NCBI GenBank assembly: GCA_963965975.1
Contig: OZ014411.1
Span: forward strand, 16,644,446 to 16,708,445
Direction: 5' to 3'
From: Xestospongia bergquistia
Lineage: Eukaryota > Porifera > Demospongiae > Haplosclerida > Petrosiidae
Length of the DNA: 64,000 nucleotides
The translations under genes were made by a program, and so were the position numbers. Below the pieces are notes generated by a model that ran no database searches, was not told where the DNA came from, and worked only from the letters and a program-made list of their open reading frames with translations. Shown one piece after another: positions 1-12,400 of the stretch (position 1 is its first letter; each line of letters starts with the position of its first letter).

Positions 1-639
1 GTTACTAATCAAACCGGAGAGAGCTGGTGATTCTTGTATTAATTTCTACAAAAGGAAAACCATTATTTTGAAACAACAATTGAATAAATCAGTATATGTA
101 CATATATTCTCTAAATGAACTTCACATAAATTATACATTAGTAGTTACAATAGGAGATGTATAAATCAATAATTATCTAAAAGTCTTTTATTTCCTCTTC
201 CACTTTGTCCAATGATGTTTTTTTATTCATAGCTAAAAACAAAGCATGAGCATATATTCCTCCTAATTCATACATTGAATAGAAGCCTATAATATAAAAG
301 ATACTGTATATACTAGTAATTTATACAACCTAGATAAAGCTCCTGCTGATTTGAGAAAAAGGACACATACTGCATGAAATTAACATTATCAAATTTAATG
401 AGACAATTGCCTAATTAAACTGTTGACTAATAACTTTCATATCATGATAGTCACTTTAGATCATCAATACATTAAAACTTTATTGTGTAGTTGTTCCTAG
501 CTGTCAGCAATGTTTTACTTAGATATCTCATCAAACTAGTCTAAATGAATAAAAATTCACATAAACTTAATGTACTATAAATTTTAAAGGAATTAATAAT
601 CACTTTCATACTGATTGTCTCCAATTATCTATCTAGAAC
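1..639. other. AT-rich flank, no gene seen
   Basis: I see no exon, RNA gene or clear repeat here. It lies outside the part of the left arm that can be compared with the right arm, because the right arm ends at the window edge. Confidence 0.5.
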
Positions 640-805
640 AAAGGATGTCAACAAGACGTCCAGACAAAACATAGTCTCATACACAAACCTACAAACAATA
701 TGGAAACAGTATAGTAACTATACATAGGTCAACCAGGACTCATCCTTATGCTAGAGACTTGTGTAAAGTACATAATTACTGAATGTTTCATAGCTATTTC
801 TTTCA

Positions 806-1868
806 TTATGATGACGATTTTTCTTAAGTTTTTGTAGCTTGACAAAGTAGTAAAATGTTTCTTGAAGTTGAAGTTGGACTACATTATCTACAAAATACAT
901 TTTTGTTGCAAATGCAACAGTGCAATCACTGATCCATTGCCCAGACGTTCACAAATACTTGTCGTCACATAAAGAAAGTGGGTATGCAACTTTAATACTT
1001 TTGCCAATTGTGCATTGAATTGTCTGTCTTATTTCAAGAAAGCACTTGTATATTTTTCATGATATATGTTCTAAAAAACAAAAGAAGAATTACAAAATAC
1101 TTCAATTACTCCAAAGGAGCTGTACAAATATGAATAGTAAGTCATAATATACAATATTACTATGAATCATCTTTCCAAAGAAATATTACCACATTGACAG
1201 TTTAACAATTAAGAGGATGCCCATGAACTTCTACTTGGAATTCTTAGAATTCGAAGATGCAAACATTAAGTAATTATTATTTTCAAATGATAATGTAACA
1301 AACAATATTAACATGTCTTGTAGTCCTCAAATAAACATTGGCATTGAGGCTGCAGGTTAGAAAATGATTTATATGTTGATCACATAAAAATCCTTTTAAA
1401 AAATATAATTCAATGTGTAGAATGAAATTGGGACAACAATGTTAAAAAATTACCAGCCTCATATATGTAGGTAGATAACAAATACCAATGCTTGGATTGT
1501 GGAAGAGAATACCAAAGCAGAAGTGGTCTTTACAAACACAAGAAAGCTCTTCATTACGAAAACTCAGGAATTATTCGTTGTCAGGAGCCTAACTGTAACT
1601 TTACAACACAGAAACTGATACAGATTCGTGAACATTTAACCAGCACACACAGAATTGAGATGAAATTGAAGACAATGGCATTTGCAGACAATGAAGCTAT
1701 AATCCTATGCATGTATTAGCTAAGAGGCTAGTGTTATTATTAATCTCCCTGTAGAATTAAAAACATGGAAAACATGCTTTGAAGAAGAAATTTCATCTTC
1801 TTTTGTCAAAGCAATGGGATATAAAAGGATACTGACAACAACTTAATATACTATTAATATATTATTAT
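806..1868. other. Segment present only in the left arm (indel 1)
   Basis: The arms match up to CATAGCTATTTC near 805 and match again near 1870 (GAGTGGCCTGTTGC). The right arm has only about 90 bp of unrelated sequence between those points. The extra kilobase contains the zinc-finger exon at 1471-1719. No terminal repeats or target-site duplication were found by eye, so I cannot tell an insertion here from a deletion in the other arm. Confidence 0.7.
1471..1719 (+). pseudogene. C2H2 zinc-finger exon (gene fragment)
   Basis: An open stretch encodes two C2H2 fingers in a row. The first is C-x2-C-x12-H-x4-H (YQCLDCGREYQSRSGLYKH, ending KALH). The second is C-x4-C-x12-H-x4-H (RCQEPNCNFTT to STH). 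Such fingers usually bind nucleic acid. The reading frame extends upstream of the only possible ATG-like start to a TAG acceptor at 1470, so this looks like an internal or last exon in phase 0. It ends at TAG 1717-1719 after a short tail. I found no partner exon nearby, and the right arm lacks this segment. It may be a captured exon, a retained last exon of a lost gene, or part of a mobile element. The fingers are clear; the gene's status is uncertain. Confidence 0.55.
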
Positions 1869-1869
1869 T

Positions 1870-2120
1870 ATGCTCACGTGTTGCGTGAGTGGCCTGTTGC
1901 GTGTGCAAAGCTTTGATGTTTTTCATCTCAGTATGCATTGCATGAGTGGGCTGCTTTATGTGCATACTGGATCGAAGTGTGAGGTAAGTGCCAGGAAGAA
2001 GACCCTTCTCACAATTGATAGTGAATTGAATTTAATTAGTACTATCACTTGTGGCTGATGTAGGAATCTAGTTACATTATATTTCTGACTTTTTAAGTGC
2101 ATTGTCTGGATGAGTTGTGT
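1870..2120 (+). other. Conserved non-SRCR block shared by both arms
   Basis: This block is well conserved with 63480-63760 on the opposite strand, including a possible donor (GAG|GTAAGT at about 1981-1989). A 62-codon open frame is kept in both arms with a few substitutions, but it resembles no family I know and its ends differ. It may be a non-coding exon or simply conserved because the duplication is recent. Confidence 0.35.
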
Positions 2121-2517
2121 GTTTTTTTACTCACTAAGAAAGGATCGTCTCTGCTGCTGTTGAGAATCATTTTAGTTACTGTTATAGTCTATTTTATATG
2201 GACAACAATAAACTAGAGTGTGGGCTCATGATCAGTTTTACACATTGATTTTGTTTACTTTTTGATTTTATTCTGAGTCAATAATTATACTTTGAAATTA
2301 TGTGTATCAACACATGTGAGGGTGAATTCTATTCTGTGTGATGATAATATCACAGACAGCTCAAATGATGTACACCTTCAGAATATAATGAACTGAAAAA
2401 GCAAGCCTTATCTCTAAACTTGACCAGCACAGTAGCACTAGTGACAGTACCAATTCCATCAACACCGCAGTCACTGAGCCTAATTCTGAACAGACTGAAG
2501 AAGAATGTGAGCCCCCA

Positions 2518-2840
2518 GCCAAAAAAATGAGGACCTTTTTCAATGGTTTGATAGACGATCCTATAATACTACAACTGCTTCAAATGACATTGACACATTG
2601 GTTGAAGAATGCCTACTTTCTCCCTGCTTGCCACAGAAAGAAGATCCACTTGCTTTCTGGAAAAACGATCAAAAAAATTTGCCCCACTAGCCAAAATAGC
2701 TCCTCAGTTCCTTTGTATCCCAGCGTCATCAGCACCTGTGTAAAGACTATTCAGCATAGCTGGAAAAGTTTTTCGCACCCGATTGATATCGCCTAACTGA
2801 CAAAATATTTGAAGAACTTATGTTTGTTAGATGCAATAAA
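2518..2840 (+). pseudogene. hAT-family transposase, C-terminal fragment (broken)
   Basis: Two adjacent frames together read as the C-terminal dimerisation region of a hAT transposase. The first frame gives DTLVEECLLSPCL and then DPLAFWK (2644-2664). After a frameshift in an A-rich run near 2670-2680, the second frame gives LAKIAPQFLCIPASSAPV, then a stop in place of the usual Glu, then RLFSIAGKVFR. The IPASSAPVERLFS-like signature is diagnostic of hAT elements. The stop, the frameshift and further stops downstream show that it is dead. No N-terminal BED finger or DDE core was found upstream, so this is a remnant. It lies in DNA found only in the left arm. Confidence 0.8.
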
Positions 2841-2916
2841 TAAAAAATTTATAATGATTAGTTGATTAAATGTAAAAGCAAGTAATGGGGATGTTCTGGG
2901 ATTGTACAAAGAAGTA

Positions 2917-3061
2917 TTTGAAAAGTATTTAAATACTTTTCAAAGTATTTGTATTTGTATTTGAAATACATTCCTGGTAGAAGTATTTGTATTTGTATTT
3001 TGTATTTCATATTTTGAGAGTATTTGTATTTGTATTTAAATACTATTCAATGTATTTGACC
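2917..3061. repeat. Perfect 28-bp palindrome and GTATTT repeats, likely hAT end
   Basis: Positions 2917-2944 are self-complementary (TTTGAAAAGTATTT followed by its reverse complement). They are followed by many direct copies of GTATTTGTATTT up to about 3061. It lies about 75 bp after the transposase remnant, so a subterminal repeat of the same hAT element is the simplest reading. No target-site duplication was found. Confidence 0.6.
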
Positions 3062-6000
3062 CCATGATATGTGAAATATATTACAGACATATTAATTATA
3101 ACCTGTCATTGTGAATGTGGTCATGTTGTTGTTAGGTAGGGATTTAATTATCATTATAAGTAAGGTTAAAATAATCACATCATTCAAATATTATGCTATC
3201 AATTCAGAATACAGCTTGTATAACATTATTGGAAAGTTTAATTCACCCACACATCATACTATAATATTATAACTTATATCACCTAGGATTGTGTATGCAA
3301 AACTTATTTTGAATATATGAATATACAAGATCCCTACTTTTAAATCACTTAGATGGTCATTGTGGTGAAGTAACCTTAACTGTGTTAATAAGTGTAAATT
3401 TAGGATTATACAATTATGGTTTATGTTGATTACTTCTTATTAATACCTTTTATTCTAGGTTAATGTTACATTGTTCTTTTCTTGTATAGCTTTTGTTCAT
3501 GTGTAAATTAGTCCTCATTTGTTCTACTTGTATTTAAATTGTTCACTTTGTTAGTTGTTATTGATAATAAATTCTAGTCAGTTAATAAAGTGATCAGGAC
3601 ATTACAGTCATAGCAGGAAAATAGGTAATAAAGAAACTCATTTCATATTGAAGATATAAATTTTTTAAAATATATATAAAAATAAAGAAAATGTAAGAAG
3701 GAAAATATCATCAGTCCAATACAAAGAATGCAAGCAAGATAGTAATGATGGCAATTGCATCATACCTACATATTAGCACAAGCTCAAATACAGCAATTAC
3801 TAAATATTATTAACTGATTCTGATAGTTGGTAAAATATCCATACTTGGTTGTGCCACTTGTACTATTATATAGTGATGATGTAATAATTACCATTCCTAC
3901 TATCTTGTTTGCATTATTTGTATTGGACTGATGTTAGCTATCCCTACATTTGCGTCATTTATTATAATTTTTTTTATTCATTTGTTTGTTTCATCTTTTA
4001 TATGCAAGTGTTTTGATTGCCAAAAACTTGAACAATAATTGATCAGAAGAACCTCTAATTTGTGTATGAACGCGTATACATTAGAAGTCCTCAACACTTA
4101 ATACTTACATGCTACACATTATTAATTATGTAAAATATTTTTAAAAATTTAAACCAGTAGAATTAAATCATTAAATCAGTAAATTATTAATATTTTACAT
4201 AATTACAAGACCCAAAACAATACATGTAGACACTCATAGTTTATTTATTATTTTTAAAAGAATTCACATAATTAAGCTTATTAATAGTGGCATATACATG
4301 AGTACTATCATCATTTATTATCACACAAACCAGAAGACAAATGATTTATGGTTGTTGTTCCACTGTACTATTTGCAACATTCTGTATTACTTTAATTAAT
4401 GACTACATTAGTCTCACCTTTACTCTGTTTAGTACACAGTGGTAATAGTTACTACTATATAATACTGACTTTTATATTCCAAGATTATTACAACAATTAA
4501 GATAACAAGTATTAGTATTAGTAAGATATTAATAATAATACCCAGTGACCAACTTGGTACAACTTTAATGTCTGAGGAATGTCCTGACTGTTCTAAGTTC
4601 CTGTGTATATATTCTAGGATTACTACAAATTAATATCTTCCTAGGCTTAGTTTACATGTGTATAATTCTATATAGATTGATAGTAGCATTTATACTAGCA
4701 ACATTAAGTTATGAAATTGTGTGTCACAGTGGTTATAGTCTGATTAACACAGTAATACAGTAATAATGTACTGGAAAGTAGAGACATCAGTTATATCAGA
4801 AAAATTTGTATAATAAAAAGGGTAGCTTGTCCTTGAGTATCTCCTGGTAGTTAATGAATAATAGATATAGATGGAAACTTACATTTTATTATATATAATA
4901 ACAATATAGTTGATATATACACCAGATACTACAGTTAGTGTTACTACAATCAGTAACCATAATATCATTATGCTTTTACGTTGATTATAAACTATAATTA
5001 TGACAAGTGTGAAGAAAGCTTGATGAAGATTGAGAGTCCACAATGAGTCATAAAGCTAGATTTATAACTACCAACAAAGAAAGTAAAATATTTCAAAAGA
5101 TTATTGTTATTATACCAATATAATGAACTATACAATTTATTTAGTGATATAATAGATAATGTGCCTAATCTGTTCTTGCATAAAATTGATGTTTATAGTA
5201 TTCCATCAAAAAAAATCCTTGTTAAAGTTTTTAAAATTGCAATTTTGTTTACAGTTGAGCAAGAAAAATTCGCACTGGGCAATGGTCTTCAACCACCAGT
5301 CACTCTTACCTCTCCTAAGAGGGAGCTCATTGCAGCTACCTTTCATATAAACGTAATCAAAAAGCATTGGTTGGTGTTAGTGATTGCTCACTTATGCTAA
5401 TGATTCAATTGTCACTTCCTATTTGGTGGTGCTGAGACCTTTAAGAGTTTTTCCAGCAGGAACTGCAGTAGCTTAACTCTGGAATGACCAAAAACAGACA
5501 AGACATTAGTAAAATGGTATTCTTATTCGTAAAAGGATTTAATCTTTTTCAAAAACAATATAAGACTTTATATGTAAATAAATAGCTTACATATGTGGAA
5601 AGGAAATTTAATGTTAATTTTATAGGAGGAAGCAGGTACACTTAATTTGAAAATTGAACACTATATTGAAGGTGTTATCTCAGAAATTTCAATTCTGAAG
5701 TATAAACTAGAGATGCTAAGAAAATTAGCAAAACCATTAGGAGGAACTAGTTTAATTTGCTTCCTACACAAAAATAATCTCTATTGGTATATTTTTTGTT
5801 CCATTTAATGATGACCCTCAAGCTTCAGTAAATCATTAGAATGAAAAAAAAGTTGCAAATTTTGTTGAATTAAGTTAAAAGTAGAAGAATGGACAATTGA
5901 TAGTTAAACATTATGAGTTTGCTAGATAGGTAGTTAGTAAAATGATCCAGCTTAATACATTTAAAAGTAAATATATTATGACAATAGTCTAATGTGGATC

Positions 6001-6810
6001 TTAAGGTGTGGTTTCATAATACCTTTGAGGGTAGTAATATAGTATATCCTATGATAAGGGATTTATAACATTAGTATAAAAAACATCTATTTTCCTGTCT
6101 ATTTTTTAACTGTTGCATTATACATACAAAATCACTGCTTTCTCTAATGTCTGAACAATCACAAGTCAAAGTAAATGATAATAACAAAATTGACTATCTA
6201 AACAAATTAGTTCAGTATAGACTTATTGCTACAGTGTCAGAAAAAATACAACATTTCCACAAATGTTTATATGTTATATGTGTATCTATCAACAATAAAG
6301 ACAATTAACATTTCTATACTATAACACTTCTGAACTCAGTGAATTAATACCTTATAATCTTCTCACCATATTTGACAAAAATAAATTAGAGGACAGCATA
6401 AAATTTAGGTTATGACAAATTTGGAGGAAATGTTTGGTCGTAAACCAAAAATTGTGCAGCAGTACACTATGAACCAATAAAAATGTTGTTTCATTTCCAA
6501 TGTAGGTGCAAAAATTGTAGTTAAAATGCCTTTGTTATTTTGAACAAGTTAGATCAATTATTATCCAGTTCTGAATTGAAAGTTTAAACCATCTGTCTCC
6601 TTATTGAAGTTAGAGAGTCTTAAGAACATCTATCATGAGATCTTCACACACACATATATATATCTTTATCTTAATAATACTAGTTCTCAAATATAGCATC
6701 AGATTAGCTCTAGTCTTCAATCGTTTTAGCATGATTGTAAAACCATACTTTATTTCAGCAAATCATTTGTAAATCAAAAATAATTTCTCTCGATTCTTTT
6801 AACAAACAAC

Positions 6811-6816
6811 TTTATT
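6811..6816 (-). terminator. Poly(A) signal AATAAA for the left SRCR gene
   Basis: AATAAA on the minus strand, about 140 bp past the stop codon at 6956. The aligned site in the right arm (near 62204-62212) reads AATAAT. Confidence 0.5.
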
Positions 6817-6955
6817 TAATTTGCAGTTTCAAAATTATAGCAGCACCTACTCAAAGAAAAATATCTACCAATTACAAAAAAATTACAGCATCACCTAAAT
6901 TATTAAAGTTTCTTACTAAAATAAAGCAAGTTTGTAGCAAAATATAATTAGTTAA

Positions 6956-9392
6956 TTATGAGAGAAGTTCATCATCCTTATCTGATATGAATTCTTTACC
7001 ATCATAATCAGATTGAACAGACAATGGATTGCTTTGTTGGAGGGAACTCATTTTTTGTGGAATATCACTATTACGTCCTCCCTTGCTAATAGACAACTTT
7101 CTCATTCTAGCAATGATGCAGATCATTATGATAATTCTGTGGAGATGACATTAAAACAATGAAAGTATCAATTATATGAATACAAAAATTTTGTCTTAAT
7201 CTATCATCAATAAAAGATAACAAATGTAATTACTTATCATCTTAATGTCCTTACCCAATAGTCATAATACAGATTGCTATTATAAGAAACAAAAGTCCAG
7301 AGGCAAACAGTGATCCACTTATTTTAGAGGTTTGTTGAAGTATTACTGGTGATGTCACTATGATTGTTGGTTTACTGGTCATTATTATTGATGATACAGG
7401 TGTACTGGTCAATGTTTCTGACACTATTACTGTATAGAAGATGTACATTATTTTATATTTTGTATTATTGTATAGAGTATGACAGTAATATGACAGTAAT
7501 AATTATATAAGTATTTTTATAAACAACTACTACTGATGAATGTATTGGTTGATTTAAATAAACCATCATCATTTTCATTGCATGTATTATAATAGTGGTA
7601 GTAAATATCACTGTTTCATTAAGCATTAAATATTATTATGATTTACACTTGACAGTCATGTAGTTAAGCTACGAAGAGTCTATTTAAGAATTCATTAGTT
7701 ACATTTTTCATCAATGATGGGCCTATGTGTATGAGCTATCACATTACATTTTATATACAGAGCAGCCATACTACCACACACATCTTTTGAGAAATAATGT
7801 CTTAAAATACACAAACACTCCATTCATAGTAATTAGTAATCAAAAACAGTTTAATGATGTTGCTAATGGACTGACTATAAACCTGAATTTTCAATATCAT
7901 TTAAATTCATTTTTAAATTTTCATATTATTTGTTTCATCCTTTGTGCTTTATTCATGTTATCTGTGGTTGATATGTCATAAATGTTGGTATTAATAGCAA
8001 CTACAATCTTTAAACATTTTTTGATTTGTAGGTAGGTATACAACCTAAGTGACCATTAACAGATTAAAACAATCAATCTATTTTTGCAGTGAATTCTTGT
8101 ATATATACATGTAGTATATGGTAGTTTTTCTAATGTATTACACATACTTTGTATACACACACATAATTTACTTTAATGTGTCTAGTTATTATTATTACCT
8201 CTGCAATCAACACCAGCAACTTTAGATTGATATGTCCGGCCTACATATAATTCTAAAGTATGATGAGAACAATCTGATAACTCCTTTTCTTGACCACGAC
8301 AATTAACATTGCTATATCGTATTGCTCGTTTAGGATGTCCATAAGTTGAATTGAGGATAGCCATACCAGCTATAATGAGTATTAAAACTAGTATTTCCTG
8401 TCAACATAAACATACCACTGGGATTGTATCCTCCAAGTTGTCGACACACAACTCTGGCATCATTGTCATCCCAACCATGTTCTGCCACTAGACACCAAAC
8501 ATTGTCTAGACATATCTCAACTGTTCCTTGAAACATATGAGCACCACCAGTAAGTCTGACATCTCCTTCTTTACAGCCTGTAATTAGAGGAAGTAGAACT
8601 TAAATGATTTGTTTGAAGTCATATGATAAATATGATTTTAAGATGATAATATTAAAACACTTCTGGTATCTCATGAAACTCTCTACCTTTTATGAACAAA
8701 TATACCATTAGCTCATATACACAAGTTCAAGTGAAATTGGATAAAATGTACAAGTATTGTTTCTATAAGTAGGCAAACTTCACAGTGCAAAGTTGAATTT
8801 TACCTCAAAGAACAATTTGTGGTTCAAATTTCACTTAAATACATCCTATTACAAAATAAGTGTACACTTTGAAATAGTATATAGCCTTGAGAAAGAATAG
8901 CTTAGCCTAGCCTAAGATGTTATCAAGCTATTGTAAGTCATGTCCAACGTGTTATTTTACAGCAACAGTTTCCTTTACTTTAAGAAAAAAGATTGTCTTT
9001 TCAGCTTACAACTCCTGCTAAAGCTACTGCAAACTTATTAAAATATATCAATAGAAAGCTATAAAATATGCAGACTATTTGTACTATATCCTCAATAGCG
9101 ATTGTCTTGGGTGAACATGTTCTCCAAAACAACAAATCCTTTAACAAGTTTGAAATAAGCTCAGTCACACTCATTTAATACTACTAGTCTCAAACACAGT
9201 GTATTGTTTTCTCATCTTTTAAGTAGAAGTCACCTCCTATGAGTTCTAACATTTGCAGTTATATTATTTGTATTTCACTAAATAATATCCTTTTTTACTG
9301 CCTGGTACACTGAACTTGCAACACATTCCCACAATTATTTTGTACCATATGTACACACACAGAAATATCTATACATATATGTGTATATATGC

Positions 9393-9443
<51 letters not shown>

Positions 9444-12400
9444 AACAGACATGTTTGTTTCATTGTTTTATTGTATTGCTGCATACATCAATCCAAGTGA
9501 TAAATGAATAGAAAATTAATCCTTCAATTGCTAAGTCACATATCAACCAATGACATTAACAGTGAGTGCTAAGTCAATGCCTATAACTGATCAGCTTGAA
9601 GTTCCTCACTAGGTTCTCCTCTTTCTAGCATTATATAGCTATAGTATTTCATAGACAAAGCTGTCAATTTTATAACTTTTGTAGCTCTAGTTTGTGTTTC
9701 ACTCTGAAGTTAGTATCTTCCAAATTAAATGTTTATTAATTATTATAATATAATATCGATATAATAATAATATTATTATTATACTATATTACATATTATA
9801 TTATATTAGTGTTATAATACAATAATTAATATATTATATAAATTATCACAAATAACACTGAGTAAGCTTTGAGCATTGACATGTTAACAAACTTACCATC
9901 ATAACATAGAAGACCAACTATGTACCTGCTACTACAAAAAAAGGTTGGAAAAACAGATTTAGAGCATTTAGAGAGATCTTGTTCATTTCCATAGCACTCC
10001 ACATTGCTATATACAATTGGTTGACCTCCATATCCATATTTACCATATCGATCAATGATAGCTCCTGTCAAATGAAATGATTAGGTTTCAATAATGATAT
10101 CTCTTACCATTTGTATCACTATATCCAAGTTGTTTGCAAGCAACATATGCAGATGACTTTCTAAAGTTACTAGCACAAATTTGTCCCCATACACCATTAG
10201 CACAAACTTCTAGTCGTCCTTCTCTATCCAAAGTTCCATTAACCAGACGAACATCACCTTGATTACAGTCATCAGATTCTATAAATAAATAACTTTTACT
10301 ACCAAATTAGATGTAAAATATTATTATTGACTTAGTACAACATACTGAATAATAATATTGTGAAAACAATTTAATATGTAATATCTCTGCTGTAATGTTT
10401 ATAACACAATTTGTCATTATTGTATTTTTATATGGAGCTATAACTCATGATAGAGGTAACTTGTATATAGTACCTATAACAACTTACCATGACACTTTAA
10501 TCCAATACGATTATATTGACAACCAAAGCTATTGCACTGATTTCCAATATTAAGAGAGCAGTATTTGATGTTGTTATATTTGTACCTACAGTATTGGCTA
10601 GATAAATAGACATTTGTTGTTCCAGTTCCATAGCGTCCATCAGTTATAATTGTTGCATCTATATTAAGATAAGAGGTATGTACAGTATTAAAATGTGTTG
10701 TATTATAAATCCCTAAACAAATGCTAACCCTTACACTTTAATCTCTAAAGTATAGAGATTGTTTAATTGCAGATTGTGTTTGGAGGTGCAATCAATTATT
10801 AATCTAAAGTATTGAATAGTACTATGTTTCTTTTTTGTAAATTCTAAAGCCAAGAAATTAAAACAACCTCCATAAGTAAACACTGGCACACATCACAATC
10901 AATGAATTTAAAGTGTTACCATAACTGCAAGCTATAAATTTGGCGTGACTTATAACACCACCTTAGCTTCTCCCACTTTTCAAGTCTCAATTTACAGCCA
11001 CACTAGTATCATTAAAATGTCTTAGGACAATGCTTTATAATATAATTATAATCTTTTCCCATAATAGTTCATATACATGTATTCAAAATATTTGGACACA
11101 CTTCATGTACACAACATCCACTTGCACATTTCCCCATCTTGTGTACCTTCTTATTCCAATGAAATACATCTTAATATCTACTATAGCAGATACGTTATAC
11201 TATTGTGACTCTAAATATTATATAACTAAATTAAATGATATACTTACAGCTGTTTGCAACATATCCAAGTTGATTACAAACAGTTGATGCAAATTTGGGA
11301 TTTACATAACGATTACTACACACAGACGTCCACTGTCCTTTATAACATATTTCAAGTCTTCCTTCTTTACTTGAGTTTCTACCAACTAATTTAACTTTAT
11401 ACTCATCTGAACAACTGTTATTAAAACCTAAACAAGTGTAGAGTAAGATCGAGTAATATATGGATAGATGAAAGATGAAAGCTTGATAAAGAAGATAAAT
11501 TTTATTTGTAAAGACAGGTATATGCTAATTAATAATAACAGTGTTGTTTTAGATAATAAAACTTGTAGTTTTAGTTTCAATTTAGTATAAGTGTAATTAT
11601 GATATTTTGATTGCAAGCAAAACCAGTAATAATAACTCAAACATTACATCAAAGAAGCATTCCGGCACCACATAATTTGTTCTCAATTTGTCTTTTGTGC
11701 AATGTAACACAGCAAAGACTTTGTGTTTATAATGCTTACAAATGTATACATATAAACCATATTTAAATAGTGAAAACCTCTACATTTTATATGATAGCAA
11801 TTCATTGTAGTTAGAGGCAGTGGTAGCTAGAAATTAAATTTTACTTACATGCAAATGTTGGTATGTTTTTAGTTTTGTGGTTTAAATATAATTATAATTG
11901 TGGTCTTAAGGTAATACCTTTATTGTTATAAGAAATCATAAGTTTATAAAACACCTAGTCAATAAATAGGTTAGTTAAGTGTTATAAAGTACTGCTATTA
12001 GCAGGAAAAGTAGTACTATCATGCCTTAACACTGCATGTTTTTATATAGCAGCAGTCACAAAAGATACAAGTGCCTTAGTTTTGAAACTAATTACACATT
12101 AGTACAGCCTATACTTAATCTCTAAAAATATCTAGATGGTTCACTAGGTAAGCAGGACACTTATAACTCACATAGGAATCATTTCTTTGATTAACAATAC
12201 TAACTAACTATGAATCATCAAAATGGAGATATTTTATTTGACACAGTGTAATTTATTATAATTATACCTTGTTGACCACTGTTATATGCAATCCTCAATA
12301 AATATAAATTATGGTGAAAAAACTTAGCTTGGAACACTCATATGTGAAATTAGAGCATATTAATTTAGACTAGAAGGTCTAACAATAGCATAATGTGTAC

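Larger units (their letters stand above)
2204..5665. other. Segment present only in the left arm (indel 2), with hAT debris
   Basis: The arms part after TTACTGTTATAG(T/C)CTATTTTA near 2203 and rejoin at AAGGTGTTATCTCAGAAATTTC near 5666. The right arm has about 90 bp between those points. The first 0.9 kb holds a broken hAT transposase and a palindromic AT-rich tract. The remaining 2.6 kb (3062-5665) is AT-rich with only short random-looking open frames and no gene I can support. Confidence 0.7.

Noticed and set aside
5104..5400. 98-codon plus-strand open frame
   Set aside because: AT-rich, no domain, no splice or start support. It lies in arm-specific filler next to hAT debris.
7727..7981. 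84-codon open frame in the left arm
   Set aside because: It lies in an SRCR intron on the antisense strand. The right-arm counterpart (61064-61303) has a different start and end, so it is not maintained.
9316..9507. Tyr/Ile-rich open frame
   Set aside because: It is the GT/AT microsatellite in an SRCR intron.
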